DNA from: FEN-1350 sp964643355
Lineage (GTDB): Bacteria > Planctomycetota > Phycisphaerae > Sedimentisphaerales > Anaerohalosphaeraceae
Assembly: GCA_964643355.1 (NCBI GenBank)
Contig: CAZXPW010000013.1
Location: 1-64,000 of the forward strand
DNA: 64,000 bases
Direction of reading: 5' to 3'
The position numbers and the translations under genes were made by a program. The notes beneath the pieces are model-generated. The model was not told the DNA's origin. It saw only the letters and a program-made list of their open reading frames with translations, and searched no databases. This document shows positions 20,476 to 29,272 of the stretch, in pieces. How positions within the stretch are numbered: position 1 is the first letter of the stretch; each line of letters begins with the position of its first letter.

Positions 20476-21521
20476 CGGGAGGTATTATACGGTTTCGGGT
20501 TGGCGGCTCCAAGAATATCTGCGGCGAACCGGGGATTCTTACGGATCGCCAGCGACAGCGACGGGACCACCACTGCGCCGGTGGTCCAATAGATTGTCTT
20601 GAAGAACCCGCGCATCATTGTTTGAATGGGTCGGGCCCAGGGATATTGGTTGGCGATTGATTCGGCGTATCCGGCGTACCACAAATCCACCCGATCGCGA
20701 AACCCAAGACGGTTTGGGGTCAGAATGTCCACATCCGATTTCCCACCCGACCGGAGAATCCGGCGGATTTCCCGAACCGATGAGCCGCGAATACCGCGGC
20801 GCAACAGGGTCTGCCAAGTATCCTCCGGCGAAACGCGGCGCGAAAAGGTTTTGGCGCAGCGGAAGGCCGCGAAATCCGGACAGTAATTGATCAACGGCAG
20901 ACGAGTCGTATGGCCTTCAAAGGGAAAGTATCGCCATGGAGTCTGATCAATGAACAATACGCCCTCCGGATTGAGCCGATCCCACAAGAGGGGCAACAAT
21001 CGCTCTCGTTCCTGCGGCAAGAGATGTTCGAGAACGGCACTGAGAAAAATCGCGTCGAATGATCCCAGATTGTCCGGCAACCGATCCGGAGACGGGGAGA
21101 CCTGGAATTCAACATTTTGGTATCCATAATATGCAAGTCGCGCCGCCGCAATCTCCAGCGACCGACCGCACAGATCCATCCCGAGGATCGGCGAGTCCGG
21201 AAACATCCGGGCCATGATCATTGTCGAGGCCCCCCCGCCGCAACCGAAATCCAGCCACCGTTTTCCGCCGAGAGCCGCGGGATCCACATATCCCAGGATG
21301 TCCTTTTCCAGACAGACCCGAACATAGCGGGGATCTTCTTCTCTTCGAATCTCGTCGATTGCGGAAGTCGCCCCGCGAATCTCCAGAATCAGACGAATCA
21401 GATCCTGCGGATAAGCCGTTGTCCATCGTTGAACCTTCCGCTTCGATCCGGCCGGCCTGAACGACAATTGAAAGCGTCCGTCCGGCAGCGGTTCCATCAA
21501 AAATCCCCGTTCATCGCCCAT
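20472..21521 (-). CDS. Class I SAM-dependent methyltransferase
   Basis: A 349-residue protein. Motif I of the Rossmann-like SAM domain is WLDFGCGGGASTM (about 89-101), followed by acidic residue GMDLCG and FLSAVLEHLLP (motif post-II). The substrate is unknown; the position between glycosyltransferase and lipopolysaccharide-kinase-like genes suggests a glycan or lipid substrate (inference). The C-terminal 130 residues are not recognised. It overlaps the GT2 gene by 11 nt. Confidence 0.8.
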   Translation of the reverse strand: MGDERGFLMEPLPDGRFQLSFRPAGSKRKVQRWTTAYPQDLIRLILEIRGATSAIDEIRREEDPRYVRVCLEKDILGYVDPAALGGKRWLDFGCGGGASTMIMARMFPDSPILGMDLCGRSLEIAAARLAYYGYQNVEFQVSPSPDRLPDNLGSFDAIFLSAVLEHLLPQERERLLPLLWDRLNPEGVLFIDQTPWRYFPFEGHTTRLPLINYCPDFAAFRCAKTFSRRVSPEDTWQTLLRRGIRGSSVREIRRILRSGGKSDVDILTPNRLGFRDRVDLWYAGYAESIANQYPWARPIQTMMRGFFKTIYWTTGAVVVPSLSLAIRKNPRFAADILGAANPKPYNTSR

Positions 21522-22764
21522 GGGTATTTCCTTCCGGAGCTTCCTCGGGGGAAGACAGAATTTGCGTTCGATCCGGTCCGAGCAGTCGATAGCGGATCCC
21601 CCGCCAGGAAATCGTCCTGCCGAACGCCGAAGAGAGAATACAGATCAACAATAACCAGGACCACGCCAGCGTGCCCCACACATCCGCACGCGCCGCGGCC
21701 CGGAGTTGTTCGGCGTCCTTCGGCAAGAGGATTCGGATCATGCGCTGACGCAATATCGCCAGACCGATATTGCCCGCCAGAAATGTCGCCGGGACGGCCG
21801 CCCACAAGACCGGATTGCTTGTGACTGCGGCCGATACTCCATAGATCCACATCGCCAATCCTCCCCAGGACCCCAGCAGGGAATAGATCATTGCCAACAG
21901 GCCGAAACGCCAGGTTCCCGGCGTCACGATTCGCGTGATCAGAAACTGGCGACGGGCAAATTCGAACAAATCCGTCCAGTTTGTCCGCTCGTAGGAGGCC
22001 ACCAGACACTCGGGAACGAACGACACCTTGCGTCCGGTCTTTTTGACCGCATACGACAGTCCCAGATCGTCGCTGATGGCATTGTGCCAGATGCGTTCCA
22101 GATCGTCCGGGCCGAACAAATCCGTCCGCACGGCCATCGAGCCGCCCCAGAGATGATTGAACATCGTGTTGCCGAGCAGTTGGGCAACCTTGGCGTTGAT
22201 CGCCGACAGGGCCAGCGTCGCCAGGTTGTTGACTCGCGGGACAAACCATCGATATCCGGTCGTCGCTCCGCAGCGTTCCTTGCGAAGGGGATACACCAGC
22301 GCGTTGAGCCAGTGCGTCGGAAGGCAGGCGTCCGAATCGGCGAACGCGAAGATCCGCGTCCCCTCCGGCGCCCGACGACAGGAATACAATAGGTTGTGAA
22401 TCTTCTGGCTGCATTCTCGACCTCGACCGGCCACCAGAATCTCGATCCGGCCGGCTTGACCGTTCCCGGTCCGCGAGGCCACCAGGCAACGCAGTCGCTC
22501 ATAGGCCGGATCGGACGCGTCCTCAACCACAAAATGCACGGCATAGTCGGGATAATCCTGCTCAAGAACGGAGAGGATATTCTTATCGAATTCGTCGTCG
22601 ATCCCCTTGCACGGGACCGTCAGCAGAACGCGCGGATGATAATACGCGTTCGTTCGCCGCGACTTATGGATTGCGTACCGGTAATTTCGCCAGGATTGAT
22701 ACAGGAAAAGGGCCTGACAGGCCAGCAGAACGATGGCGATCCAGTTGTACCATTCCCAGCCCAA
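21511..22764 (-). CDS. Family 2/21 glycosyltransferase, membrane-bound (ceramide-glucosyltransferase-like)
   Basis: A 417-residue enzyme. One N-terminal membrane helix (YNWIAIVLLACQALFLY) precedes a GT-A catalytic domain: PCKGIDDEFDKNI, the DxD region FAFADSDA (about 140-147), AISDDLG with the general-base Asp, and ARRQFLITR corresponding to the (Q/R)xxRW motif. Two to four helices follow at the C terminus. The layout resembles GT21/HpnI proteins that transfer sugars to lipid acceptors. It lies 30 nt after the phosphoesterase gene in the same operon. Confidence 0.82.
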   Translation of the reverse strand: MGWEWYNWIAIVLLACQALFLYQSWRNYRYAIHKSRRTNAYYHPRVLLTVPCKGIDDEFDKNILSVLEQDYPDYAVHFVVEDASDPAYERLRCLVASRTGNGQAGRIEILVAGRGRECSQKIHNLLYSCRRAPEGTRIFAFADSDACLPTHWLNALVYPLRKERCGATTGYRWFVPRVNNLATLALSAINAKVAQLLGNTMFNHLWGGSMAVRTDLFGPDDLERIWHNAISDDLGLSYAVKKTGRKVSFVPECLVASYERTNWTDLFEFARRQFLITRIVTPGTWRFGLLAMIYSLLGSWGGLAMWIYGVSAAVTSNPVLWAAVPATFLAGNIGLAILRQRMIRILLPKDAEQLRAAARADVWGTLAWSWLLLICILSSAFGRTISWRGIRYRLLGPDRTQILSSPEEAPEGNTHGR

Positions 22765-22794
22765 TTCGACGATCCTCCATGATCGAATGTATGG

Positions 22795-23631
22795 TTATTC
22801 CAGCGAGGCCAGCGGCACGATCCGGTCGATCAGCGTTTCCATCCGCCAGAGCTTGTCCAGTTCGAACGAGATGATGCAGCCGTGATTGTGATCCGAAGCC
22901 AGGATCAACAGATTTCTGCCGCCCCGATGCCACCCCGACGGCTGCGGCTGATGACCGAGCAAGAAATAATCCGCATCCAGAATTTTCGAAATTCGTTCCA
23001 GCGTGGCCTCGCCGTGATGGCGCCCCCAGGTGAGCAGATATCCGCTGTTGCCCCGGCGGCAATCTTCGGGTTTCAGGGTCCGTTCCAAAATTCCAAGATC
23101 GAATTTCTCTATAAATCGATCCTCGGGCAGCGAATGCGACATCCAGATCCGATTCGGCGCGCGAGCGGCCAGCGGCTGGGTTATCAGATAGTCCCGCAAC
23201 GCCTGAAGCGTTTCTTCAAACTCCTGACCATAATAGCGTTTCATGGCGGCCTTCATGGCCTGGTTCATCTCCTTGCCGCACTTCATCACATCGGTATCGT
23301 TAATCACCGCCGTATCGTGGTTGCCGAGCAGAAGATGAACCTGCTGCGGGAATTGAATCTGCAGACGGAGCGCCTCTTCATACAACTGAAACGACAGGCA
23401 CCCGCCCAAGTCGTCTTCGGGACCGCCGTGCAGGATTTCATGCAGGATCAGATGGGTTTCGGGTCGGGCGGCCAAATCGGCAAAGGCGACGATTCGCTCC
23501 AAGTTCCGCCGATGCCCATGAATATCGCCGGCAAAGATGACCCGACCGGTGTCGGGCAAATGCAGAACATTGCCCTTGCGAATGGGGCACCGCAGATTGA
23601 TGGAAGCGGCCTGGCGACAGAGCTCAATCAT
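22795..23631 (-). CDS. Calcineurin-like metallophosphoesterase
   Basis: A 278-residue cytoplasmic phosphoesterase. It has the metal-binding GDIHGH (about 36-41), GNHD (about 103-106), a His in WMSHSLP and LLGHQPQ, i.e. the complete five-motif set of the family. Substrate unknown. It overlaps the protein kinase gene by 8 nt, so kinase and phosphatase may be co-produced; whether it acts on phosphoproteins is open. Confidence 0.85.
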   Translation of the reverse strand: MIELCRQAASINLRCPIRKGNVLHLPDTGRVIFAGDIHGHRRNLERIVAFADLAARPETHLILHEILHGGPEDDLGGCLSFQLYEEALRLQIQFPQQVHLLLGNHDTAVINDTDVMKCGKEMNQAMKAAMKRYYGQEFEETLQALRDYLITQPLAARAPNRIWMSHSLPEDRFIEKFDLGILERTLKPEDCRRGNSGYLLTWGRHHGEATLERISKILDADYFLLGHQPQPSGWHRGGRNLLILASDHNHGCIISFELDKLWRMETLIDRIVPLASLE

Positions 23632-24484
23632 TGGATCTGCCGGCGTTGGCCAGCTTGCTGCCGAAGATCTGCCGGATCATCCCATCCAGTTGGGCGATGA
23701 TCTCGGCCATGCTCGCCGGCCGGTCGGCCGGTTTTTCCTGGATGCACCCCACCACCAGATTCGACAATTCCACCGGGATCTGTCGATAGACTTCGTGCGG
23801 GGGCTTGAACTCGCGCTTTTGGCTGGCGGGGATACCGTACTCGGTTTTTTTCGGAATCAGGGTCGGCACATTCTTCCCGGTCAGCGCCCAGTACATCGTC
23901 GCGCCCAGATTGAAGATGTCGGTACGATGGCTGAGGTGCTCGCGCTTGACCTGCTCGGGGGCGATGTAGTCGGGGGTTCCCTGGATCCGCTGTTTGACGG
24001 TCCCGATGCGACAACTCTGGCCCAAGTCGATAATCTTGATGGCGCCATCCTTGCCAATGAGGATATTGTTGGGTTTGATATCGCAATGGACAAAACCGTG
24101 CTGGTGCATGGCATTCAGGCCCGTGGCGATCATCCGGAACACCAGCAGGATATCCCCCAAACTCAGCGAAGGACCGTCTTCAAGACTCTGGCCGTTGAAA
24201 TGCTCCATCGACAGCAGAACCTCGCCGACCCGGAGCAACTTGCGGAACTTGATGATCTTAAAGCACTTGCGAATATACGGATGATCGATCTGTCGGGCGA
24301 CCTTGTATTCGGTCTCAATTTGTTCCAGGATCCGGGTATCTTCGGGAGAGTCGATCACCGCGCGTTTGAGCGCGACGGTCTGGCCGGTATGCTCATCGAC
24401 GGCCTGGTAAATCTCCGTGCGGGCCCCGGTCCCGATATGTTTGATGATACTGAAATCCTTGATGTCCGGAATCTGTATTCCCAT
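23624..24484 (-). CDS. Serine/threonine protein kinase, minimal, no transmembrane segment
   Basis: A 286-residue Hanks-type kinase. The Gly-rich loop IGTGARTEIY, lysine in VALKRAV, catalytic loop VHCDIKPNNI (HCD instead of HRD), metal motif DLG in IKIIDLGQS (instead of DFG), and APE in PDYIAPEQ are all present, so it should be active. The usual C-terminal sensor domain and membrane anchor of bacterial Ser/Thr kinases are missing. The start at 24484 fits the conserved N terminus; longer frames upstream lack support. It heads the operon with the phosphoesterase and glycosyltransferases. Confidence 0.88.
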   Translation of the reverse strand: MGIQIPDIKDFSIIKHIGTGARTEIYQAVDEHTGQTVALKRAVIDSPEDTRILEQIETEYKVARQIDHPYIRKCFKIIKFRKLLRVGEVLLSMEHFNGQSLEDGPSLSLGDILLVFRMIATGLNAMHQHGFVHCDIKPNNILIGKDGAIKIIDLGQSCRIGTVKQRIQGTPDYIAPEQVKREHLSHRTDIFNLGATMYWALTGKNVPTLIPKKTEYGIPASQKREFKPPHEVYRQIPVELSNLVVGCIQEKPADRPASMAEIIAQLDGMIRQIFGSKLANAGRSND

Positions 24485-24650
24485 AATCCGATTCTTCGGC
24501 CAAATCCTATCGCAGCATAAGCTTCTCAGGGCCCCTTCCCCGGTTTCGGCGGCGGAAACCCACAAAAACGGAATTTTACGGGACTCGAAGTCATTTGTCC
24601 AGATCGGATCTGAAATTCAGGAGCGCAAGGAAAAATATCTTGTCAGACCC

Positions 24651-24678
24651 TTGACATATTTGCCGAAATGTGCATAAT
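24651..24678 (+). promoter_or_regulatory. Promoter of tRNA-Asn
   Basis: Perfect TTGACA (24651-24656), 16-nt spacer, CATAAT (24673-24678), 18 nt before the tRNA 5' end. Confidence 0.75.
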
Positions 24679-24696
24679 GATGCGCTTTGTAGAGAT

Positions 24697-24769
24697 TCCC
24701 CGATAGCTCAATAGGTAGAGCGGGCGGCTGTTAACCGCCAGGTCGTAGGTTCGAGCCCTACTCGGGGAG
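24697..24769 (+). tRNA. tRNA-Asn (GTT)
   Basis: A 73-nt cloverleaf: acceptor TCCCCGA/TCGGGGA with G discriminator, D-arm AGCTC...GAGC, anticodon stem GGCGG/CCGCC with loop containing GTT, T-arm GTAGG/CCTAC with TTCGAGC. CCA is not encoded. No intron. Confidence 0.97.
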
Positions 24770-24930
24770 GTTTATCAGTTTGACTTGTAGGATTTCCTCC
24801 TCGTTTCACCCATCCGTCAGCCCAGTCTATCCTCATCGATCATTTTCCGGAAGAACCGTTGTCCGGTAACGGGTTGGTTCCACCGATGGCGTACGCTGGG
24901 TGGACCGGAACAGCCATGTTTCGTCAGCGT

Positions 24931-25701
24931 TCAGAAATCCCGCGATCGGCCGAGCAACCGAAGCAGACCATCCAGGATCGTCATCGGATGGGGCGGGCAA
25001 CCGGGAATGTACAAATCGACGGGGATGGAACCGGGCAGGCCGTTGTGAACCTGAGCATGATCCATAAACGGCCCGCCGGAAATCGCGCAGGCCCCGACGG
25101 CGATGATAACCCGCGGCCGCGGAGTCGCGGCCAGCGTTTTGTCCAGAGCCAATCGCATGTTCTTCGTCACCGGGCCGGTAATCAACAGCCCGTCGGCGTG
25201 TCGCGGAGATGCGACAAACTGGATGCCAAATCTCCCCAGATCCCATCCCACCGTGCTCAGCACATTCGTGTCCGCTTCGCAGGCATTGCATCCACCGGCG
25301 CTAACTTGTCGCAGCTTCAGCGACTTGCGAAACAACCGGAGCCGCTGCTCTTCCAGTGGCCGGGCAAGCCGGACCGATTCATTCGGCCCAACGATCAAAT
25401 CCTCCCGACGACTGACCGCCAGTCGATAGTCCCGGTCGTGTGAAATCGCGGCCCTCGGACAGGCCGCTTGACAATCCAGACAGAATAGACATCGACCCAG
25501 ATCCACACGAGGTTGACCAGCATCGTCGAACCGGATCGCGCCCGTCGGGCACGACTCGACGCACGCCCGACAGTCCCCGCAACCGGCTGCGTCAATCCGG
25601 ACCGCCCCCCGGAACCGATCCGGCATGTCCGGAGCCGGGCCCTGGGGAAACCGGATCGTTCGGTATCTCTGCATCCATCTGGCTTTGAGTATCTCAAACA
25701 T
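24931..25701 (-). CDS. Fused ferredoxin plus NuoB/HyfI-like small subunit of an Ehr-type complex
   Basis: A 256-residue fusion. Residues 36-90 form a 2[4Fe-4S] ferredoxin domain (CGDCRACVESCP and CLFCLDCQAACP), as in HyfH/NuoI. Residues ~130-250 are the NuoB/HyfI small-subunit domain with cluster cysteines in GGCNACEAD, VGACAISGG and PGCPPHP. In hydrogenase-4 and formate hydrogenlyase these are two separate proteins. It is the last gene of the operon, 27 nt after the large subunit gene, and would carry electrons through three [4Fe-4S] clusters on the cytoplasmic arm. Confidence 0.88.
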   Translation of the reverse strand: MFEILKARWMQRYRTIRFPQGPAPDMPDRFRGAVRIDAAGCGDCRACVESCPTGAIRFDDAGQPRVDLGRCLFCLDCQAACPRAAISHDRDYRLAVSRREDLIVGPNESVRLARPLEEQRLRLFRKSLKLRQVSAGGCNACEADTNVLSTVGWDLGRFGIQFVASPRHADGLLITGPVTKNMRLALDKTLAATPRPRVIIAVGACAISGGPFMDHAQVHNGLPGSIPVDLYIPGCPPHPMTILDGLLRLLGRSRDF

Positions 25702-25728
25702 GGTCGCGTCTCATCCATCTCACCGCGG

Positions 25729-27183
25729 TTACAGATCGTGGCCGCAATAGGACAAATTGAAGCTCTTGTTGCACAGCGGAAAATCGCTGATCGGCTGATT
25801 CCGCAGAGCCATTGCCAATCCGGTCCAGTTGTGGAACGAAGGATCCACGATCTTGTACCGGACAAACCGGCCGTTTCCATCGGTCATCACCGTATGGGCG
25901 ATCTCGCCTCGCCATCCTTCCACCATCGCCACAACCGCCGCATCCGGTTGAATTGGTCGTTGCGGCAAGCGTACCTCGCCCCTGGGCAAGCCCGCCAGTT
26001 CGGCCTGAATAAACTCGATCGACTGTTGAATCTCCAGCCAACGGACCTGCGCACGAGCGAAAACATCTCCGGTTTCTATGGTCATCACCGGGATTTGCGC
26101 GAAACGATAAGGACCCCAGGGAAACTCAAACCGGATATCGCGCTCCAGTCCGCTGGCCCGGGCCGCCACACCCACAAGGCCCAGGTCCATGGCCGTTTGT
26201 GCCGAAACGACGCCGGTCTGCTCGAATCTCGACATTACCGAATTCGAACTCCACAACAGGTTCACCGCCGAGGCCGTATCGGCCGCGGCCTGCGTCAACC
26301 GCCGTTGCAATTCCTCGACGCGCTGAGTATCGACATCGAAACTCACGCCGCCCGGACAGATCATTCCCCGGCCGAATCGATTTCCGCACAACAGCGCCGT
26401 CATATTCAGATAGTCCCCACGGATTCGACCACAATAGGACATGGTCGGCAAAAATCCCACATCGCCGGCCAGGGCTCCCAGATCGCCGGTATGGTTGGCC
26501 AGCCGCTCCAGTTCCAGAGCCACGCCCCTGAGGGTCTGCGCCCGCGACGGAACCGGAGTCCCGCTGAGGGCTTCCACGGCCAGACAGTACGCCCACGCAT
26601 GACCGATCGTCGTATCGCCCGCCAGCGTCTCCATCAGATGAAGCGTTCGTCGGTTCGGGCCTCCAACCAGGGCCGACTCAATCCCGCGATGCTGATACCC
26701 CAGCGAGATCTCCAGGTGCAACACCTGCTCGCCCTCGCACTGGAATCGGAAATGTCCCGGTTCAATGATCCCGGCGTGCACCGGACCGACGGCGACTTCG
26801 TGAATTCCCTCGCCTTCGACTGTATAATATCGGGTTTTCCCGATGGGCTCTTTCAGGAATCGAACGGGCTTTAGACCCGGATGTTCGAGAAACTCAAGAC
26901 CGGTCTCCTCGGCGATCTCCCGCTCAAACAGGTGCGCCTGCGGACATTCGGAGGTCAGCGAAGGATTCGATTTCGAAAGGATTGTGGACAGCGACTCCAG
27001 TTCGCCGCCCGTCGTGGCCAAAACGGCGATCTCCAGAGGCCCCTGCTCCGTCGCCGTGACGAACAAGGAAACGATCCTTCCCCCCTGTCGGCAGGTCTGG
27101 ACGACGCGATGGCGGAACGATTCGGGAGAAATCAAGTCAATCGCCGAAGGCGAAAACCGAACTCCGTTGAGGATCCGTGTCAT
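25729..27183 (-). CDS. HyfG/NuoCD-like large subunit lacking Ni-Fe cysteines (Ehr type)
   Basis: A 484-residue protein. Residues ~1-140 match the 30-kDa (NuoC-like) domain and the rest the 49-kDa/hydrogenase large subunit (HRGIES, ERLANHTGDLG). In group 4 NiFe hydrogenases the metal is held by an RxCGxC...H motif and a C-terminal DPCxxC. Here the equivalent stretches read ETLAGDTTIGH (185-195) and DPSFHN (447-452), so all four cysteine ligands are gone. The protein therefore cannot be a normal NiFe hydrogenase and fits the energy-converting hydrogenase-related (Ehr) group. It starts in an ATGA overlap with the HyfF-like gene. Confidence 0.9.
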   Translation of the reverse strand: MTRILNGVRFSPSAIDLISPESFRHRVVQTCRQGGRIVSLFVTATEQGPLEIAVLATTGGELESLSTILSKSNPSLTSECPQAHLFEREIAEETGLEFLEHPGLKPVRFLKEPIGKTRYYTVEGEGIHEVAVGPVHAGIIEPGHFRFQCEGEQVLHLEISLGYQHRGIESALVGGPNRRTLHLMETLAGDTTIGHAWAYCLAVEALSGTPVPSRAQTLRGVALELERLANHTGDLGALAGDVGFLPTMSYCGRIRGDYLNMTALLCGNRFGRGMICPGGVSFDVDTQRVEELQRRLTQAAADTASAVNLLWSSNSVMSRFEQTGVVSAQTAMDLGLVGVAARASGLERDIRFEFPWGPYRFAQIPVMTIETGDVFARAQVRWLEIQQSIEFIQAELAGLPRGEVRLPQRPIQPDAAVVAMVEGWRGEIAHTVMTDGNGRFVRYKIVDPSFHNWTGLAMALRNQPISDFPLCNKSFNLSYCGHDL

Positions 27184-28616
27184 GGAGCAGTCCCTCCAAC
27201 CAGCGCCGCGGCCGCCGCCAGTGTTCGGCCGAGCACGGAGGGAATCATCACCCCCAGAACCAGAACCACAATCATAAATACCAGCGGCGGGATCAGGGTA
27301 TTTCGATGTTCCGTAACCGTTGTCTGCGACGACGAGGGTCCGTACACCATCTTCAGGACAACCCCGGCCATTCCGATCAGGGCCAGCGACAAACATCCAA
27401 GATATGTCGCCGCGATCCAGCCGTGACCCTGTTGTAGCGCCGCGCGCAGGATCGTCAATTCGCTGACAAAGGTCCCGAACGGCGGCGATCCGACGATCGC
27501 GAAAAATCCCGCCGCCCACAGAATCGCCGTCGCCGGGATTCGACCGAACAGGCCCGATACCGACTCGATCGACTTGGTGCGGTACGCGAAGATGATGTTG
27601 CCCGCCAGCAAAAACAACGCCGCCTTGGTCAGGGAATGATTCACGGCATGGAACAAACCCGCAAAACTCCCCAGCCCGCCCAGCCCGATCCCCAGCGTCA
27701 GGATTCCCATGTGCTCGACGCTCGAATACGCCAGCATCCGTTTGTAATCGACCTGCCGCAGCAGAAAAATCGCCGCACATCCCATCGAGATCAGGCCGAA
27801 GGCAATCAGGATATCTCCGGCATACTTGCCGATCCCCGCCGCGGTGCAGATCTGCAGCGTCCGGAAGATTCCCAGAAACGCGCAGTTCAGCAACGCCCCC
27901 GACAAGAGAGCCGAGACCGCCGACGGCGCTTCGCTGTGCGCGTCCGGCAACCAGCTATGCATCGGGGCCAGGCCCATCTTGGTCCCATACCCGACCAAGA
28001 GGAACAAGAATGCCGCCTTTAACCAGGCCGGATCCAGGTCCCGCGCGTGCGTCGTCAGATCCGCCACCGACAGTTCCACCGGCGTTGGAGCGGCCGTGCC
28101 GGCCGCCGCCAGAAGGAAAGTCCCCAGCAACGCCAGCGCGATACCCACTGAGCAGATCAACAGATATTTCCAGGTCGCCTCCAGCGATCCCGGACTGCGA
28201 TGAAAGTAGATCAGCGGGGCGCTGGCCAGCGTCGTCGCCTCGATGGCCACCCACAATAAACTGAAATGCCGCGACACCGTCACCAGCGTCATCGTCGCCA
28301 GGAAAAACTGCAGGCACGCGATAAAGACCGATTCGCTTTCATGCGGACTGTTCGCTTCGCGACAAAAGTATTCCTGCAGATACAGGGCCGAACCCGCAAA
28401 CAGGATGCTGACAATCGTCAAAAACAGTTTGCCCGCCTCGTCCAACGCCAGCCACCCCTGCCACAGGCCGCCCGGCTCCACGACCCAGCACAAACCCGTC
28501 AGGATCAGATGGACTGTCGCCGTCGCCATCAGGATCGCGCGGAGTGGCCGGCTGTCGCGAATCAGCAGACACGCGACCGCGGCCAGAATCGGAATCACGA
28601 TCAGCGAGGCAATCAT
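27180..28616 (-). CDS. HyfF/NuoN-MrpD-like proton-translocating membrane subunit
   Basis: A 478-residue antiporter-like subunit of about 14 helices. The key ion-path residues of NuoL/M/N are kept: Glu in LWVAIEATTLAS and Lys in GYGTKMGLAPMHSWLPDAH. The start was set at 28616 (MIASLIVIPIL) because it gives an ATGA overlap with the preceding HyfE-like gene, like every other junction of the operon; an ATG 12 nt upstream is an alternative. It is inferred to pump protons or sodium ions. Confidence 0.9.
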   Translation of the reverse strand: MIASLIVIPILAAVACLLIRDSRPLRAILMATATVHLILTGLCWVVEPGGLWQGWLALDEAGKLFLTIVSILFAGSALYLQEYFCREANSPHESESVFIACLQFFLATMTLVTVSRHFSLLWVAIEATTLASAPLIYFHRSPGSLEATWKYLLICSVGIALALLGTFLLAAAGTAAPTPVELSVADLTTHARDLDPAWLKAAFLFLLVGYGTKMGLAPMHSWLPDAHSEAPSAVSALLSGALLNCAFLGIFRTLQICTAAGIGKYAGDILIAFGLISMGCAAIFLLRQVDYKRMLAYSSVEHMGILTLGIGLGGLGSFAGLFHAVNHSLTKAALFLLAGNIIFAYRTKSIESVSGLFGRIPATAILWAAGFFAIVGSPPFGTFVSELTILRAALQQGHGWIAATYLGCLSLALIGMAGVVLKMVYGPSSSQTTVTEHRNTLIPPLVFMIVVLVLGVMIPSVLGRTLAAAAALVGGTAP

Positions 28617-29272
28617 TCGTCGCTCCAATCGCGAAGACCCGTCATCCGGTCGGCGTCGATATGATCGAATTCCCGGTTGATCTGAAAGATCGCGATGCCC
28701 ATCACGAACACGCCAACGAACAGGTCCAGCAGGATTCCCAGTTCCACCAGCAGCGTCTGGTGCGGCATGAGCACCAGACCGAACGCATAGATCCCGTTTT
28801 CCAGGACCAGATAGCCGATGACCTGATTCAGGGCGATCCGGCGGGAAACCAGAATGAATAATCCCGTCAACACGCCGAAGAACGCCGATGGGATCATCAG
28901 CGTCCCGGCCGGAGGAAACGGCAGCGGCAATCGAGCGTTGAACCAGAACGACGCCGCGATCGCGATTACGCCGATCAGGATCGACGCGTTATATCCGACA
29001 AACGGCTGAACTTCACGCTGGACATGCGCCTCGACCAGCGACCGCTCCAACAACCACGGCAGCGCCCATCCCTTCATCGCGATCGTCACAAGGGCCAGCA
29101 GGATCGGGCTCCACGACTCCAGCGGCGCCACCATCAGCGGCAGACAACCCAACAACGCCCCCTGGATGGCCGACAGACGAATACAGGTTCGCAAACGGCT
29201 GACCCCCAGAATCGCCAAGTTCGTCACCGCCACCAGCACCATCAGCAGATCAATCCATTCCTGCATGATCAT
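28613..29272 (-). CDS. HyfE-like membrane subunit
   Basis: A 219-residue protein with about six or seven hydrophobic helices. The C-terminal half resembles NuoK/MnhC (LNQVIGYLVLENGIYAFG and VELGILLDLFVGVFVMG), as in HyfE. It starts at 29272 in an ATGA overlap with the HyfC-like gene and ends in an ATGA overlap with the HyfF-like gene. Part of the membrane arm of the Ehr-type complex. Confidence 0.87.
   Translation of the reverse strand: MIMQEWIDLLMVLVAVTNLAILGVSRLRTCIRLSAIQGALLGCLPLMVAPLESWSPILLALVTIAMKGWALPWLLERSLVEAHVQREVQPFVGYNASILIGVIAIAASFWFNARLPLPFPPAGTLMIPSAFFGVLTGLFILVSRRIALNQVIGYLVLENGIYAFGLVLMPHQTLLVELGILLDLFVGVFVMGIAIFQINREFDHIDADRMTGLRDWSDE

Noticed and set aside
24770..24930. 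Possible attachment site next to tRNA-Asn
   Set aside because: No direct repeat of the tRNA 3' end, integrase gene or mobile gene was seen downstream; the next gene belongs to the Ehr-type operon.
25729..27183. Functional NiFe hydrogenase
   Set aside because: Both Cys pairs that bind Ni-Fe are replaced, so hydrogenase activity by the known mechanism is not possible.
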